64,000 bases of DNA from Bisporella sp. PMI_857 (Eukaryota > Ascomycota > Leotiomycetes > Helotiales > Helotiaceae). Location: positions 248,001 to 312,000 of the forward strand of contig JAJSPD010000044.1 of the NCBI GenBank assembly GCA_021307315.1. The letters run 5' to 3'. Under the pieces are notes generated by a model. It ran no database searches and had not been told where the DNA came from. It saw nothing but the letters and a program-made list of their open reading frames with translations. The position numbers were made by a program, and so were the translations under genes. Shown in pieces: positions 42,487-54,350 of this stretch; the first letter of the stretch is position 1, and the number at the start of each line of letters is the position of its first letter.

Positions 42487-44454
42487 TCACTTGTAAGCTC
42501 TCAAAGCCGCTTCAGCCTTTTGGACTGCCTTCTGAGCAATGTCCAGCTCTTCTGCACCCTCCAATGGATCATCAGGTCGTGCCAGGGTCTCTCCCAAAGC
42601 GATCTCTGTTTCCCTGAGTGCTTTCCTACCCTCCTCCCTAACCTCGCCTTCCCAGAAGGATCGTGCAGTCTCCCATTTCCCTTGCATTCTCCGTAAACTA
42701 AAAACCACACCTAAAGCTGCTATGGCTCCAACTTCATATATCGTCCCTGAGCCCTGTGCATATAAAAGACTAGCTAGGGCTGAAAAAACAGATGAGGTGC
42801 TCAACGTCTGAAGAACAAGTCTTTGGGCGAGCGCTTGAAGAGCAGGTATTGATGTGAGAGCAAGAGCCGATCGTGCATGTTGGATAAAAATTGGCCATGG
42901 TTTGTGCTCACTCTCTTTGAAGATATTATCCTCAGGAATCCCCTGTAGCTCCTTGAAAGTAGGAGGTGGCGGTCCAGCCTCACCAATGTTCTCAGCCCTG
43001 GAAGATTTAGTCCATGCCCAGTTGCTACTCTTCACCCGGAAGCTGCCATTAAATGCCCCCGCTTCGCGAAAACGGCCGGTGAGAAAGATGACTTCCTTTT
43101 CGGCCTCCGTGAGAAGCCTCTGTTGCAGGATATCAGACGTGATCATAGACACGTCGTCAACTCGCCAGAACAACTTCCACCACCCAAGCTTCCGCCATCG
43201 ATGCCCATGAAAAGCGATGTCAAGCTGATCTCGAAGCTCAGAATGCGCTTGCTCTGACCAATCAGCCAACGCCAGTCTCAAATTGTCGACCTTTTGGGGT
43301 GTAATCTTGGCAGAGAGTGCTATGCTGACTTGGCGAGCATGCTCGGTCTTGATAGAAGAACTCGCATTCTCTACGACAGACTCAATCAACTTGCGAACTG
43401 GCTCTTTTATTCCGCTATCGGTCGGAGCTGTCCCAAACGCCAGCCACTTCGATAGACTGGGCAGATTACTCTCCCACCAACCATTGTTCTGATCCCACGA
43501 CTTGGTGACACTATTACGGAAGGTCTGCAATGATGTATCACCTTTTGCGATGTCCACGATTTGGAAAGGCGCTTGAGCTGAGAGTATATCAAAAGGTGGA
43601 GATTCAATATCAACGACCCCCTCAATAATATCCCTATTTGTTCGGGTTGTGTGCGATGTTAATTTGTTCATTCCAGCCCAGCCACTGGTCACAAGTAATG
43701 ATTTATGAACAGGAACCCTAATGGGTGAGTATCTACCTCCACTTGAAGTAGGTATGTCCAAGGTTGGGACTACAGCATTCTCAAAAAATATTGTCCCATG
43801 CTGTGAAGCACTTTGCTCTGGTAACTCCGCTCTCAGCACCAAGATCTCCAGATTGTTCTTATTTAACACTGGCGACGAGACGTTGAACTCTTGTAGTAAG
43901 GAAGGGTTCTGAGGCGCTTTGTCTGCTCTATTGTTTCCGATCTTAAAAAGCAAGGGTAGTGTTCCCCCTTCGTCACTTATTAGCACCCTCTCCCAGTCCT
44001 CTTCCTTTTCGTTCAATGGGTCTGTGAGAAGGGCCCGTACCATCCTTTTTGCTTTCTTGAATGATATGTCTCCATGATCTGCCAAGCCCAAAACCGCTAT
44101 CCTAATAGTTTCGTTTCCGGGTGTCTGGTCCAGTCCACGAAGGGCGAGGTTGAGTTGCGAGATATTGACGAAGGGTCCCGCATCTATTTGTAAGGCTGCC
44201 AACGAATCTCGCAATTGTAATCGAGATTTTGGAGAGGAAGTCACTGTCTTAACGACTTCCTGGAAACTATTGGTCTCGTGTCCAAGAGTTTCTGAGGACA
44301 TTGACGATGTTTTCCCACCCTTTTGTGAAAGCCCTATTCTGGCAGTGCTGCCGAAGGATTTAGCCGTGCAACGGGCCAGACATGGTCGGCCTAGCCTGCC
44401 AAATCCCGGCCTCCTCGAGAGTCCCGTTGCAGACCATATTATACGTGGAGGCAT
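42487..44454 (-). CDS. Mmc1-like mitochondrial (degenerate dynamin-like) protein
   Basis: Single exon. The ATG at 44454 gives 655 residues and a good mitochondrial presequence (MPPRIIWSATGLSRRPGFGR, many Arg and Ser, no acids); another ATG at 44481 would add nine residues. The open frame further upstream has no ATG. The body contains QLNLALRGLDQTPGNETIRI near residue 105 and ends in a helical part with a membrane-like segment (TIYEVGAIAALGVVFSLRRM), matching what I recall of the fungal Mmc1 family with a dynamin-like fold that has lost the GTPase motifs. I see no P-loop. A location at the inner mitochondrial membrane is inferred from the family and the presequence. Confidence 0.65.
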   Translation of the reverse strand: MPPRIIWSATGLSRRPGFGRLGRPCLARCTAKSFGSTARIGLSQKGGKTSSMSSETLGHETNSFQEVVKTVTSSPKSRLQLRDSLAALQIDAGPFVNISQLNLALRGLDQTPGNETIRIAVLGLADHGDISFKKAKRMVRALLTDPLNEKEEDWERVLISDEGGTLPLLFKIGNNRADKAPQNPSLLQEFNVSSPVLNKNNLEILVLRAELPEQSASQHGTIFFENAVVPTLDIPTSSGGRYSPIRVPVHKSLLVTSGWAGMNKLTSHTTRTNRDIIEGVVDIESPPFDILSAQAPFQIVDIAKGDTSLQTFRNSVTKSWDQNNGWWESNLPSLSKWLAFGTAPTDSGIKEPVRKLIESVVENASSSIKTEHARQVSIALSAKITPQKVDNLRLALADWSEQAHSELRDQLDIAFHGHRWRKLGWWKLFWRVDDVSMITSDILQQRLLTEAEKEVIFLTGRFREAGAFNGSFRVKSSNWAWTKSSRAENIGEAGPPPPTFKELQGIPEDNIFKESEHKPWPIFIQHARSALALTSIPALQALAQRLVLQTLSTSSVFSALASLLYAQGSGTIYEVGAIAALGVVFSLRRMQGKWETARSFWEGEVREEGRKALRETEIALGETLARPDDPLEGAEELDIAQKAVQKAEAALRAYK

Positions 44455-44636
44455 CGTGATGCCCAAGGTACAAAGTTGCATCAAGCCTTCAGTGATTAGA
44501 TACACGTGTGCCTGAGGCCCCAATGTTTATGCCTTTCCCAGTAAAGACATGTGAAATACATAAGAGGCGATTAATGCTGATGGCAGAAAGCTATACACTG
44601 ACTTTTCATTGTATTGACTGAATCCTACATATCTAT

Positions 44637-45243
44637 TTATGGCTTGTTTAGACCTAGTCCGCCAAAAGCTCTATCTAATTCATCACCTTCACTATTTGGA
44701 GCGACTACGGGAGTCTGCCTCAGACCAGATGCATCAGCACTTGACACATCACCATCCATAAGACTTCTCCGAGAAGCTTGCGCGTTTGTAGTGCCAGCAA
44801 TTGGTCTTTTCTCCGGCTCCAATATCTTCACCTCGGCATCAAGCCAACCTGGGGCAATTCTCCGCTTCTCTGCTAAGTCTCTCTCAGCAATCCCCTCTTG
44901 CCAGGCCTTTAAATCTCGATCCGCATCGTCCTGAACCTTTCTTATATATGCCTGTAGTGCCTTACAGGATGCAATGATTTCATCTGGGTGTGCGGCATGG
45001 CCACTAGAAGATACAACGTATTGCAATTTCCCCTCAGCAGACGTGGCTGCTCCTGTTGATGATGGCGGCAGTGTTGAGGGCAGTGTCTTATAAGTATATG
45101 GAAGAGTAGTAGCAGTTGGCAGAGAGACGAATGGCGACACCGTCAATGGCACTTGCGCCAAAAGAGGATGGGAGCCTGGATCGAATTAGCATTGCTGCAT
45201 TGCGACTTGCAACTTGCAAAGATAACGCACGATTATCATGCAT
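44637..45243 (-). CDS. small conserved-looking protein of unknown function
   Basis: Model: exons 45243..45231 and 45175..44637 (183 residues). The long frame has no ATG of its own and is preceded by an in-frame TAA, so an upstream exon is needed. ATG-CAT-GAT-AAT-C followed by a 55-nt intron (GTGCGT...ATCCAG, branch GCTAAT) fits the phase. Residues about 70-125 form a helical, charged segment (PDEIIASCKALQAYIRKVQD) followed by APGWLDAEVKILEPEKRPI. The C-terminus is polar, ending GGLGLNKP. No signal peptide or membrane helix. I do not recognise a family. The gene follows the Mmc1-like gene on the same strand with 182 bp between them. Confidence 0.65.
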
Positions 45244-46100
45244 CGCGCATAATGCGTAACGCGAACGGTCTATATCAACCCGATGTCTACTTAGAGAAAA
45301 GGGAAATCGTCGTATCTAGAGAATGCCAGAGACAGTGTTTCATTGCATGGCGAGGCTTTCCTGTGAGGTTGACACTGAGATGTTTGATAGAGGGGCCCTT
45401 CAAATCATGATAAGGACCAACCGCCACATCGTGGCTTTCCTCCATTTCCAGCCGCCCGCAATGTTCTAGAAATAGGCTATCTACTATAGGTATTATGAGA
45501 CAGACCCGTTTGAACCTAGATGCTCATTAGGTACAACAGTAAGGAGGTCATAGCCTGTCCTCCCCGCAATTTTTACAGTAATGCCCCTCCACTTGTAATG
45601 AAAGAACACAAACTGTTCTTGGGAGGGATGGGAATAAGTACTCTGCCAAGGGGTCAATTAGCAGTCGTGATGGTGTGAATGTACAAAACCACATCATAAC
45701 CCCTTTCAACCCCTCGTCCTCGTCCCTGGGTCCCCACACTACGGAGTAGCGAGCTTGTCGGCGGTCTTCATCACTTCACATCCAACATAAAAAGCGACAT
45801 CTCAGCCCTACAACCCCGCCACGACGATAGGCAAAGATTTGTATATTGGGCATATTGCAACCGTAAACTGTGCATACACACTTGCAACATCGATAAGATC
45901 TACAGAATTTTCTCGCGCTTACAAACAATCAGAGCCGAGCGTGTGCCTGGTAGCTTGCCCGCCACACAGCTGAATTTGCTCAGATTCACCTCTCCCGACA
46001 CCAACACACAGCGAAACTACCCTTGGTGCAGCATATATCAATAAAGGATCAGCTCCGAGAGTAAGACCTGCTCCCTTCTTGTGAAGGAAACCTTGCGACC
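45244..46100. other. divergent intergenic region, calcineurin promoter and leader
   Basis: About 860 bp. The last 250 bp before 46101 are rich in CA and CT, as in long fungal leaders. No coding sequence supported; the minus frame at 45548..45739 has no family signature. Confidence 0.5.
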
Positions 46101-47983
46101 ATGGACGGCGACGCCCCTGTTGTGCCAGAAGGCACTCAGAACAAGGCTCAAATAGACAATGCTATACGGGCGCTCAACGAGAAGAAACCAGTCCCCGAGA
46201 TCGATTTTACCCTTCATACTATGGAAGATGGTACTCAAGTCAGCACGATGGAGAGAGTGTGCAAAGGTAATCACGACGATCAAATACTTGGCAAATTTCA
46301 GACGGAAAGCTAACATAGGGATATGATAGATGTGCAAGCACCTGCAATGCATCCTCCTACTGACGAGCAATTTTTCTCCCCACAAGATCCCTCAAAGCCA
46401 AACCTGGCTTTCCTTAAGCAACACTTCTACCGCGAGGGGCGATTGACGGAAGATCAAGCTCTTTATATCATCGAGGAAGGTACCAAAGTTCTAAAGCAAG
46501 AACCCAATCTTTTGGAGATGGATGCGCCAATTACAGTTTGTGGTGATGTTCATGGTCAATATTATGATCTCATGAAACTCTTCGAAGTTGGTGGCGACCC
46601 CTCCGAGACAAGATACCTCTTCCTTGGTGATTACGTTGACAGAGGTTATTTCAGTATCGAGTGTGTCCTATATCTGTGGTCCTTAAAGATATGGTACCCA
46701 AACACTTTGTGGCTTCTTCGAGGAAATCATGAGTGTAGACATTTGACAGACTACTTCACCTTCAAATTGGAATGCAAGCACAAGTATTCTGAGAAAATCT
46801 ATGACGCCTGTATGGACTCATTCTGTGCTCTTCCCTTGGCGGCTGTCATGAACAAGCAGTTTTTGTGTATTCATGGTGGTTTGAGCCCTGAATTACACAC
46901 GCTTGATGATCTGAGGAGTGTATGTATTATATTGTAAATGTGTTCTCGTATATGGCTAACATGTCGCAGATTGACAGATTCCGTGAGCCCCCCACTCATG
47001 GGTTGATGTGTGATATTCTTTGGGCCGATCCACTAGAAGAATTTGGGCAGGAAAAGACCTCCGAATACTTCATTCACAACCATGTGCGAGGATGTTCATA
47101 CTTCTTCTCATATCCAGCTGCCTGCAACTTTCTGGAAAAGAATAACCTACTATCTATCATTCGGGCTCACGAAGCCCAAGATGCTGGATACCGCATGTAT
47201 AGAAAGACTCGCACTACTGGGTTTCCTAGTGTGATGACAATTTTCTCCGCACCAAATTATCTAGATGTCTACAACAACAAAGCCGCTGTACTAAAGTACG
47301 AGAACAATGTCATGAACATTAGACAATTCAACTGCACTCCTCACCCATACTGGCTTCCAAACTTCATGGATGTGTTTACCTGGTCACTACCATTCGTGGG
47401 CGAGAAGATTACAGACATGCTCATCGCGATCTTGAGCACGTGCTCCGAGGACGAGCTCAAGGAAGAGGGTACTCCATCCACAATCTCCCCAGGTCCTATA
47501 TCTCCGCCCATCAACGCCAATATGGATCCTGAATCTATTGAATACAAGCGAAGAAACATCAAGAACAAGATTCTAGCCATTGGTCGTCTTTCTCGTGTAT
47601 TCCAGGTCCTGCGCGAGGAGTCAGAACGTGTCACCGAGCTAAAGACCGCCTCTGGTGGACGTCTTCCAGCCGGTACGTTGATGCTTGGAGCGGAGGGTAT
47701 CAAGAACGCGATCACGAGCTTTGAGGATGCGAGAAAGGTTGATTTGCAAAACGAGAGATTACCGCCTAGTCATGATGAGGTTGAGAGGCAGGAGAACGAG
47801 CATAGGGCGCAGGCGTTGGCGAAGGCAAGCAAGGACGCGGAGAACGATAAGGGGTTACAGCTACTTTCGAGGCGGCTAAGCACGTGAGTCTTGCACTTTT
47901 AGATGAGTGATTATAGGCATGTTAACAGAATCCAGGGACCGCAAGAAGTGAAGCTAAAAGAGCGACAGCTGCTGAAGATCTGA
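46101..47983 (+). CDS. cnaA: calcineurin A, Ser/Thr phosphatase 2B catalytic subunit
   Basis: Model: exons 46101..46266, 46330..46919, 46970..47883 and 47929..47983 (574 residues). The metallophosphatase core is complete: [34 protein letters not shown] and [14 protein letters not shown], then [24 protein letters not shown] and [15 protein letters not shown] CnB-binding helix follows ([21 protein letters not shown]), then the calmodulin-binding segment ([20 protein letters not shown]) and an autoinhibitory-like tail ([20 protein letters not shown]). It is the Ca2+/calmodulin-dependent phosphatase that, with CnB, controls Crz1-type factors, growth and virulence in fungi. The last exon is uncertain: acceptors at 47928 and 47935 are both possible and give different last residues. 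Confidence 0.95.
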
Positions 47984-48417
47984 TACCGGTAATAGATACA
48001 ATCATGATTGCGAGATATGAAATGGGACAATCACAACCACTACAATCTTCCACAAGACTACATGAGATCAAGTGAAAATTGATATGTGTGGACCGTCAAA
48101 CACCTGACTAACCGTTGAATCAAGAGATTGCTATGTTCTAAGCTAGGTTTGTCTTATCATTCACCCGATACATGGGTTATTCGTTACGCGTCGTGCAGTC
48201 TCCCAACTCGTATATGCAATTTATGCAGAAAGATGTCCATGATACCAGATCCCATTCGTATCCCTTGTCCTGAACATACCAAAGTAGTTCTCCTCCTCTC
48301 ATAAACCTATCCTATCCCGAGCCCATGATATAAGGGAAACCCAAAATAAGGGAATGTCGGACACAATGAAAATCCTCCCACCCCACCTATCTAGGCAGTC
48401 CACCCATACCTGCACAT
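47984..48417. other. intergenic between convergent genes
   Basis: 434 bp between the calcineurin and bZIP stops, with no coding signal. Confidence 0.5.
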
Positions 48418-50477
48418 CTACCCGACCCCCATCCCATTCCCATCACCTCTTCCCAGATTCCCTCGTCCTCTCCCTCTCTTCCCTTCTCCTTCCTCATCCC
48501 CACCATTACTCCCATCCCCATAACCATCCCTCTCTGGTTTCCTCCCTCGATCCTCCACCTCCTTTTCATACCGCTCGATCGTGGAGCGCACGTCATTCCG
48601 CTCCATGATCAGGTCTTTTAGCCACTTATTTTCAGCCTCGAGGTCGCGAATTCGCGCCTCGAGAGCGTCGAGCTTGGTTTTTTTCTCGGCTGCCGAGCGC
48701 TCGAGGGATTGTTCGCGCCGTTTCTTTTTCGCACGGAAGCGGGCTGATGCCTAGGGAGGAAGTTGGTTAGAGGTGATTCCAGAAGCAGTATTTTCAAACC
48801 AAATGACGTTCTAAGGCTCGGAGCAGAAGGACATGAGGGAGGGGTCAGCTAGGAGGAATGGAGGGGTAGTGGGGCTTTGTGTAACATGCGCGCTGACAGA
48901 GGATCTACATTGCTTCCAGGCCGATATACAAGATATAAAAAATGCGCACAATATCAGACACTTCCTGAGCATCTCCACTTTGAACTTCTACTCTTTTCTG
49001 TTGTCCCCTTCCTCAAAACCCTCCCAAAAAAACCACAAAAAAAACTGAAAAGAAAACTTACAGCTGTATTTCTCAACCTCTTCAAATCCGCTTCCTCCTG
49101 CGAGATTAGCGGGTCATTGCTCGAAACCGAGCTCGGATACCGCGTAGTCTGCGCGTGATGCGTGCCATTCCCATGATATATAGGATCAAAGGTGTATTGT
49201 CCCGTTCCCGGAGACGTGGGCGAAGAAGCGTTATAATAGGGATTATGGCCCGCCTGATGATGGTGGTGGGCCATGGTCTGTAAATGCGCCTGGGAAATCG
49301 GCGTCCAAGACTGTATTTGTGGAGGGTTGAAGGCTGGCTGGGGTGGTGGAGGGGTAAAGACCTGGAGGTGATCGTGAAGTGCTATTCCCAACTTTCGTCA
49401 GTTACAAAACACTTTCAATTGCCTATGAAGGTCACAAAATGCCTAGCAGCCATAAAAAAGAGGCTGCATGCAAAACCAAAAAAAGGCAGGCAAGCCCCCT
49501 TTTTGTGCAAATGAGCGCGAGCAAAGCAAAAGGAGAATAGTGGAGATAAATAACGAGTTTAGAGAGTGAAGGTATTCAAAGATCACGTGTTATCACACCT
49601 TCATCCCTCCACTATCACGCAATCCATGCCAGCTGGACCCTAAACCGCACCAGGCAGAAGCAGAGCCAAACGCTGGTTGGCTTCATCCAGTGAGCTTAGA
49701 TAGAAGTAAGCGCTGGCGGGGAGTGCTTGACAGAGATACAGGAACGCTGCTGCAGTGTAGCCGTATCAAGATCAAGGCTGCTCCCGCTCCCAGAGAATTT
49801 CTGGTCGCACGGTACTGTCCTGTGCTGTACTATGCGGCGCTGGGACTGCTTACTGGACGTAGAGCTCCACTTGGTGATACGCCTGATAGGAGAGCAGATG
49901 ACGGCATCGCCATGGGACCTCTGCTTTTCTTCTCATAGTGCTTGAGAGTCCCATCAGTAGGAGTGGTGTTGCAGGGTGGGTTTTCCCACTCTCGTTGTCT
50001 TGCATGCTGCAGCTGTTGCCTCTACTGTATAGTATGTGGCAGCGATCCTACTGTACTGTACATAACCCATCAATATCCACCTCAAGCCGAGCGACCGTCC
50101 TTGCATCAAAATCGACCATCGAGAAACAATAACGTACAGGAAACAGGTAGTAGTGTGTGAGGATTCTAGAACGGACGGAGCTTTACAGATCAAGGAGATG
50201 AAAGGCACGTACGAGGTGCGACCGTAGGTGGACCGTTTGCGTTGCGCCGCCAAATCTCGAGTTCGCTGAGCCCACGCTCCTCTCGGGCGAGCTCCAAATA
50301 TTGCTGTGTTGCCGTATTGGCCAGCGTTTCTAGATCGTTGTGCTCTATGGTTGGACGAATAGCTTGATGAGTAGGATGGGGAGGGGGAGGAGGACGAGGA
50401 GGCTCGTAGGGGATGAGATCGATATTATAAGGCGCCTGTGGTTGTGGATGGTGAAGCATCTCGATCGCGCAGGTCAT
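48418..50477 (-). CDS. bZIP transcription factor, CYS3/MetR-like
   Basis: Model: exons 50477..50213, 49381..49062 and 48750..48418 (305 residues), in phase. Intron 1 is unusually long at 831 nt (GTACGT...AATAG); intron 2 is 311 nt and splits the basic region. The N-terminus is rich in Pro, His and Gln. The bZIP spans about residues 185-250: EEADLKRLRNTA joined to ASARFRAKKKRREQSLERSA, then a leucine zipper (LDALEARIRDLEAENKWLKDL). The RNTAASARFR-type basic region and the ENKWLK zipper end are those of the fungal CYS3/MetR/Gcn4-like sulfur and amino acid regulators. The C-terminus is a Gly/Arg/Asp-rich tail. A role in sulfur metabolism is supported by family and by the methionine-type permease and TauD gene nearby, but not proven. 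Confidence 0.82.
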
Positions 50478-53400
50478 CGCACCTGCTCCCGCGTGGACGT
50501 GCGTAGTCGTATATGATGCTCTATATGTCGTTCGAGTTGTAGCGCAGGTCACACGTCTCCCTGTAGGGGTTGCTGGATCTGGTAGGTGCTACTAGGTACC
50601 GTATTGTGACTTTGCTTTCTCATCCACTTGTTCCCTCGGCAAGCTGTTGCTGGATATTTGTATGTATGTATATAGGGTATAGAGTGATGACGCTGTTCCC
50701 TTTGGATTTGCAAGAAAAAACGTCTAGACTGGCGCCCCCGTCCTAAAGAAAAACGAAAGTTTTCTTCAGTGAAACCTGGATAGGGCCTGCCCCCGAGAAT
50801 CTGCCAGAGCTAGCGCTGCGTATGAACTGGCGGCTGGGGCGCTGTGAACAATCCTTTTTTTACGGGGGTACTTCGGGGAGGGGGGAGGGTCTCCTAACTG
50901 GAGACTACTACGTTTCGCCTATAAGGGCCAATTCAATTAGCTTCAACCTCAGATATGTCAACGAGAGAAAAGTCCAACATGTTTCCCTCATCAGCCTCTC
51001 CACTTTTTAAAAAATTGTGTATACTTACATACCTACTGTCTTACGCCATTGCTCGATAGAAAACTCCCGTTCAACTAGTGTAGCATTCGAATCGTGCAGC
51101 TGCTATCATGCCCTCTCTTCACCTCCAAGCAGCTACATAGCCCTCATCTCAAATTACCAGTCATTGGACCGGTAATGTCACGCTTTGCCTATAAAACAAG
51201 AGGCTTTCCCAAACGCCAGTCTTTGCCACGAGTGCCCCCCACACTAGATCCTTGGGAGCCTGTTATTATTACCCCTCAGAAACTACCGTGCCTAGGTGCC
51301 TTTTATTCTTGATTGGAGATTTCTTGTATGTCTAATAAAGAGATATGTTGGTTTGGGAAGGCTGCCCGATGACAGGAGGTATTTCTCCGAGGTCTATTGT
51401 TTTATGATGAGTGGGCCTGAGGTTCATTGTCGGTGGCTCTTTGTTATAGGGAGGCAAGCGCATTTCTGTGGAAATCCGGAAAGTCCGAGAATCAAGATCG
51501 AAGAAAGCATTGAATGAGCGAGAATAAATGGTTCCCATTGCTTCCTGCTTGCCAGTGGTGACGAACTATTCTCTAGAAGCTTGTGCTGGAGAAGCTCACG
51601 TTGCTACTTGGCAAGAGAAGCTAAGGAATTGGGAATTTGAGACAGAACCAGTGATGGCATGGATTGAGGTCTCCGACCGTGTGGAGTAAAAAGAACATGC
51701 AATTCACTCGCCGGCCTTTGCGTTGATAGTAAAGCCATGTTGACCCCCAAGGAGTCTGCAAGTTTTGGGGAATATGATCTACAGCTGAGAAGGAATCGTG
51801 TGCCAATAATGGATCTGCATGGGGGAGGTGGTCTGTTTGTATTAATGGTTAGCACTTCCTACCGACATCACCGTGCTGTGTCACTCAGTAGAAGGCGGAT
51901 CAGACGAGGCAGGAATGTCCGTGATCATGAACTCGGCGACGAATTCGAGACCTATGATGGTGTGGCAACACTTCTTAGGTGTATCTCTTGCTCTCGACCG
52001 TGTATTTTCCAAAGCCCTCATCTTTGACATCTCGATATCACGGATGATACTGCTGATCTCCTTACCAAAATGCTGCAAATCATACGAGCCACAATCCCAA
52101 AGCACCAAAGCACCAAAGCCAACAATCTGATTCCTATCCATTCACTTGCAAACTCAGGCTCAACGCCTCTAAATACTCTAATCCAGCTACATATGTATCC
52201 TGTCTGTGTGCTATTGATCCCAGTCACGGACAAGGGCAAGAGGATATTGGTATCGTCTGATGACTGTGGGGGGCAAACCACCATCGTGAACCGTAGAGTC
52301 TCAGTTCGTGGATCGACGCAGCTTACCGTGCCGCTGCTCATGGTTGTTTCCATGCAGCCTCACTCGTCTAGCCATCGGCTATCCTCGGTAACTCAAAGTT
52401 GGGAATGAAGCAGTTTTGCACGAACTATGTATAGAAAGCAGATGGCCGGAGGTTCACGTCCAGCGCCACATGCTGCTTCTAAGGGTGGCTCCGGGAGATG
52501 GTAGGTATGTGAGACGAAGAGCTAGTGTTTCTTGCAGGACTGTCTGGTCTTGAAGCTCTAGTAAGAATATCTACAAGTCTGAAAGGTAAGGAGAATGGAG
52601 AGTAGGTAATGAACACGCCAGCTTCTTGTTTGGGTGCTCGCCCGGAAGAGCCGTTTTTCTCTTCAAACCCTTACAGGGGCGAGGTGAAAGGACGGACAGT
52701 GTAAGATGTTCTAGGAATATTTGCAGGCGGGAGGATCTCTAGGTGTTCAGTAAGTTCGATGGCTCTTCTGTGAAGGCAATTCAGATGATCACGCGGTTGA
52801 TCTAGGCCAACTGGGAGAGGTCGCTCTGAATGAGCATTGAAACCGCCTATTTACTGTTCTGTTAAGGCGCCAATGGAAGGTTTGCACAGCTACGGCTGTA
52901 TCTCCCTGGTTTGGAAACCTAGGGAGATGAACATGGGAACAGACTCTAAAAGGCAGGCCGGGCAAAACAAGCTGCTCCCCAAGGATTTCCGAGTTTCCTA
53001 TGAGTCTACTACCTTCCTACAGATACCCAAGTCTCTGAATATGTGACTCGGGCTTACCATTAGCGATTCTGAACTATTTTCTGGACATTACAGCTGTTGT
53101 ACGAACCCGGACAAATTTGGTTCAAGCACTAATTTTCTGTAGGATTTAAGACAGAATTCCCAGTAGGTAAAAATGGATCTTTCTGAAGCTCGGACAGCTT
53201 ACAGGAGAGAGTGTCTCTTGATCTAGCGCCTAAAGCTATGATCGCTTTGTAAATCTGGACCTGCGCTCTCTGATTCCATCGCATTTTTCTTTCATCTCTA
53301 GCTTGTAAGGCTGAATAGGCAATCGCTACCAACACGCTGGGCATTGGCCACAAGAACAGTATCATGCTATTTTCGACTACGGTTATTTCAAATATAGTCA

Positions 53401-54350
53401 GGCGGCATTCAAAGGCTGGTTGGGGTATTTGGGTGAGAAGCCCTCGATCGAGCCGTCATTTGGCCTTTAAGCTCACGTTGTAGTCCATGAAACTCGCTAT
53501 CCGTTCTATGTTTGATATCAAACCTTGACTTCTAGACTTACTCAATAGCACATGATTTATGAGTGGTGTTCATAAGCTTGGGGGAACTGCACTGCTGATC
53601 AGTTGGGCAGGGCTTTTTCTACATGAACCGACCTTCATTCTTCACCTTTCATTAGGATAGAGGAGCAGCTCAAACTTATAACTTTACAGGGAATCTCTGG
53701 GTTTTTGTAAGTGTTGTTAAGGTGTGCCTCCGGCGCGGCAGTAGGTTGGTAGAGACGAGTGTATGGGGTTGCTCAGCTCACAATTAGCGGCTACAATGAC
53801 ACGAAGAACGCTCTGAACCTATTATATAGACATCTATCTAGCTCTATTTTCACATACCTGACCAAAATTGCATCATAGATGAAACTCTTCCATGATATAA
53901 AAGATCACATGACCATCCCAGCACGCCATTCTCTCATTTATTGACGCGTCGCGAAGTCTCACCAACGTTCTCAAACATGCCAGATAACCCGCTTGCCGAA
54001 ATGGCATCATTCAAAGCATCAGGGACATCTACTAGGGTCTGTTCAGGAAATGGCGTTGGACTTCCAGTCTTGAAGTCAGCAACCTGTGCCATACACACAC
54101 TTGCTTTGAAATCAGGAAGTGCTGTCAAATGCTATCAATGCCCATTACCACCCACTCAATTCTATGACGACGAGATATGAGCAGAGGTCTCACAATATTT
54201 GAGAGTGTGCCAGGCGGATGCTTCGGCTGCTGTTTGCTATGATAGTTAGTACACAGAGATTCCTAGCCTCGAAAGACTGGCATGGTTACCAACACCTACT
54301 GACACTAGCAAGGAGAGAAGTCTACGAGATTTAACATAATAATCTCCACT
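50478..54350. other. 3.9 kb without a supported gene
   Basis: The first 300 bp should be the bZIP promoter. On the minus strand, frames at 52018..52353, 51881..52141 and 51604..51855 lie in a row. They include a hydrophobic stretch (GIRLLALVLWCFGIVARM) and a fragment DHIPQNLQTPWGSTWLYYQR, so a multi-exon or decayed minus-strand gene is possible at 51.6-52.4 kb. Minus frames at 53129..53365 (starts MILFLWPMPSVLVAIAYSAL) and 53934..54128 could be terminal exons. I could not join these with consistent splice signals and do not name a product. Confidence 0.35.

Noticed and set aside
44150..44515. 121-codon plus frame opposite the Mmc1-like gene
   Set aside because: Antisense shadow of the presequence and N-terminal part of that gene.
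44455..44523. Upstream extension of the Mmc1-like frame to 44523
   Set aside because: That end is a TTG codon; the ATG at 44454 gives a clean mitochondrial presequence.
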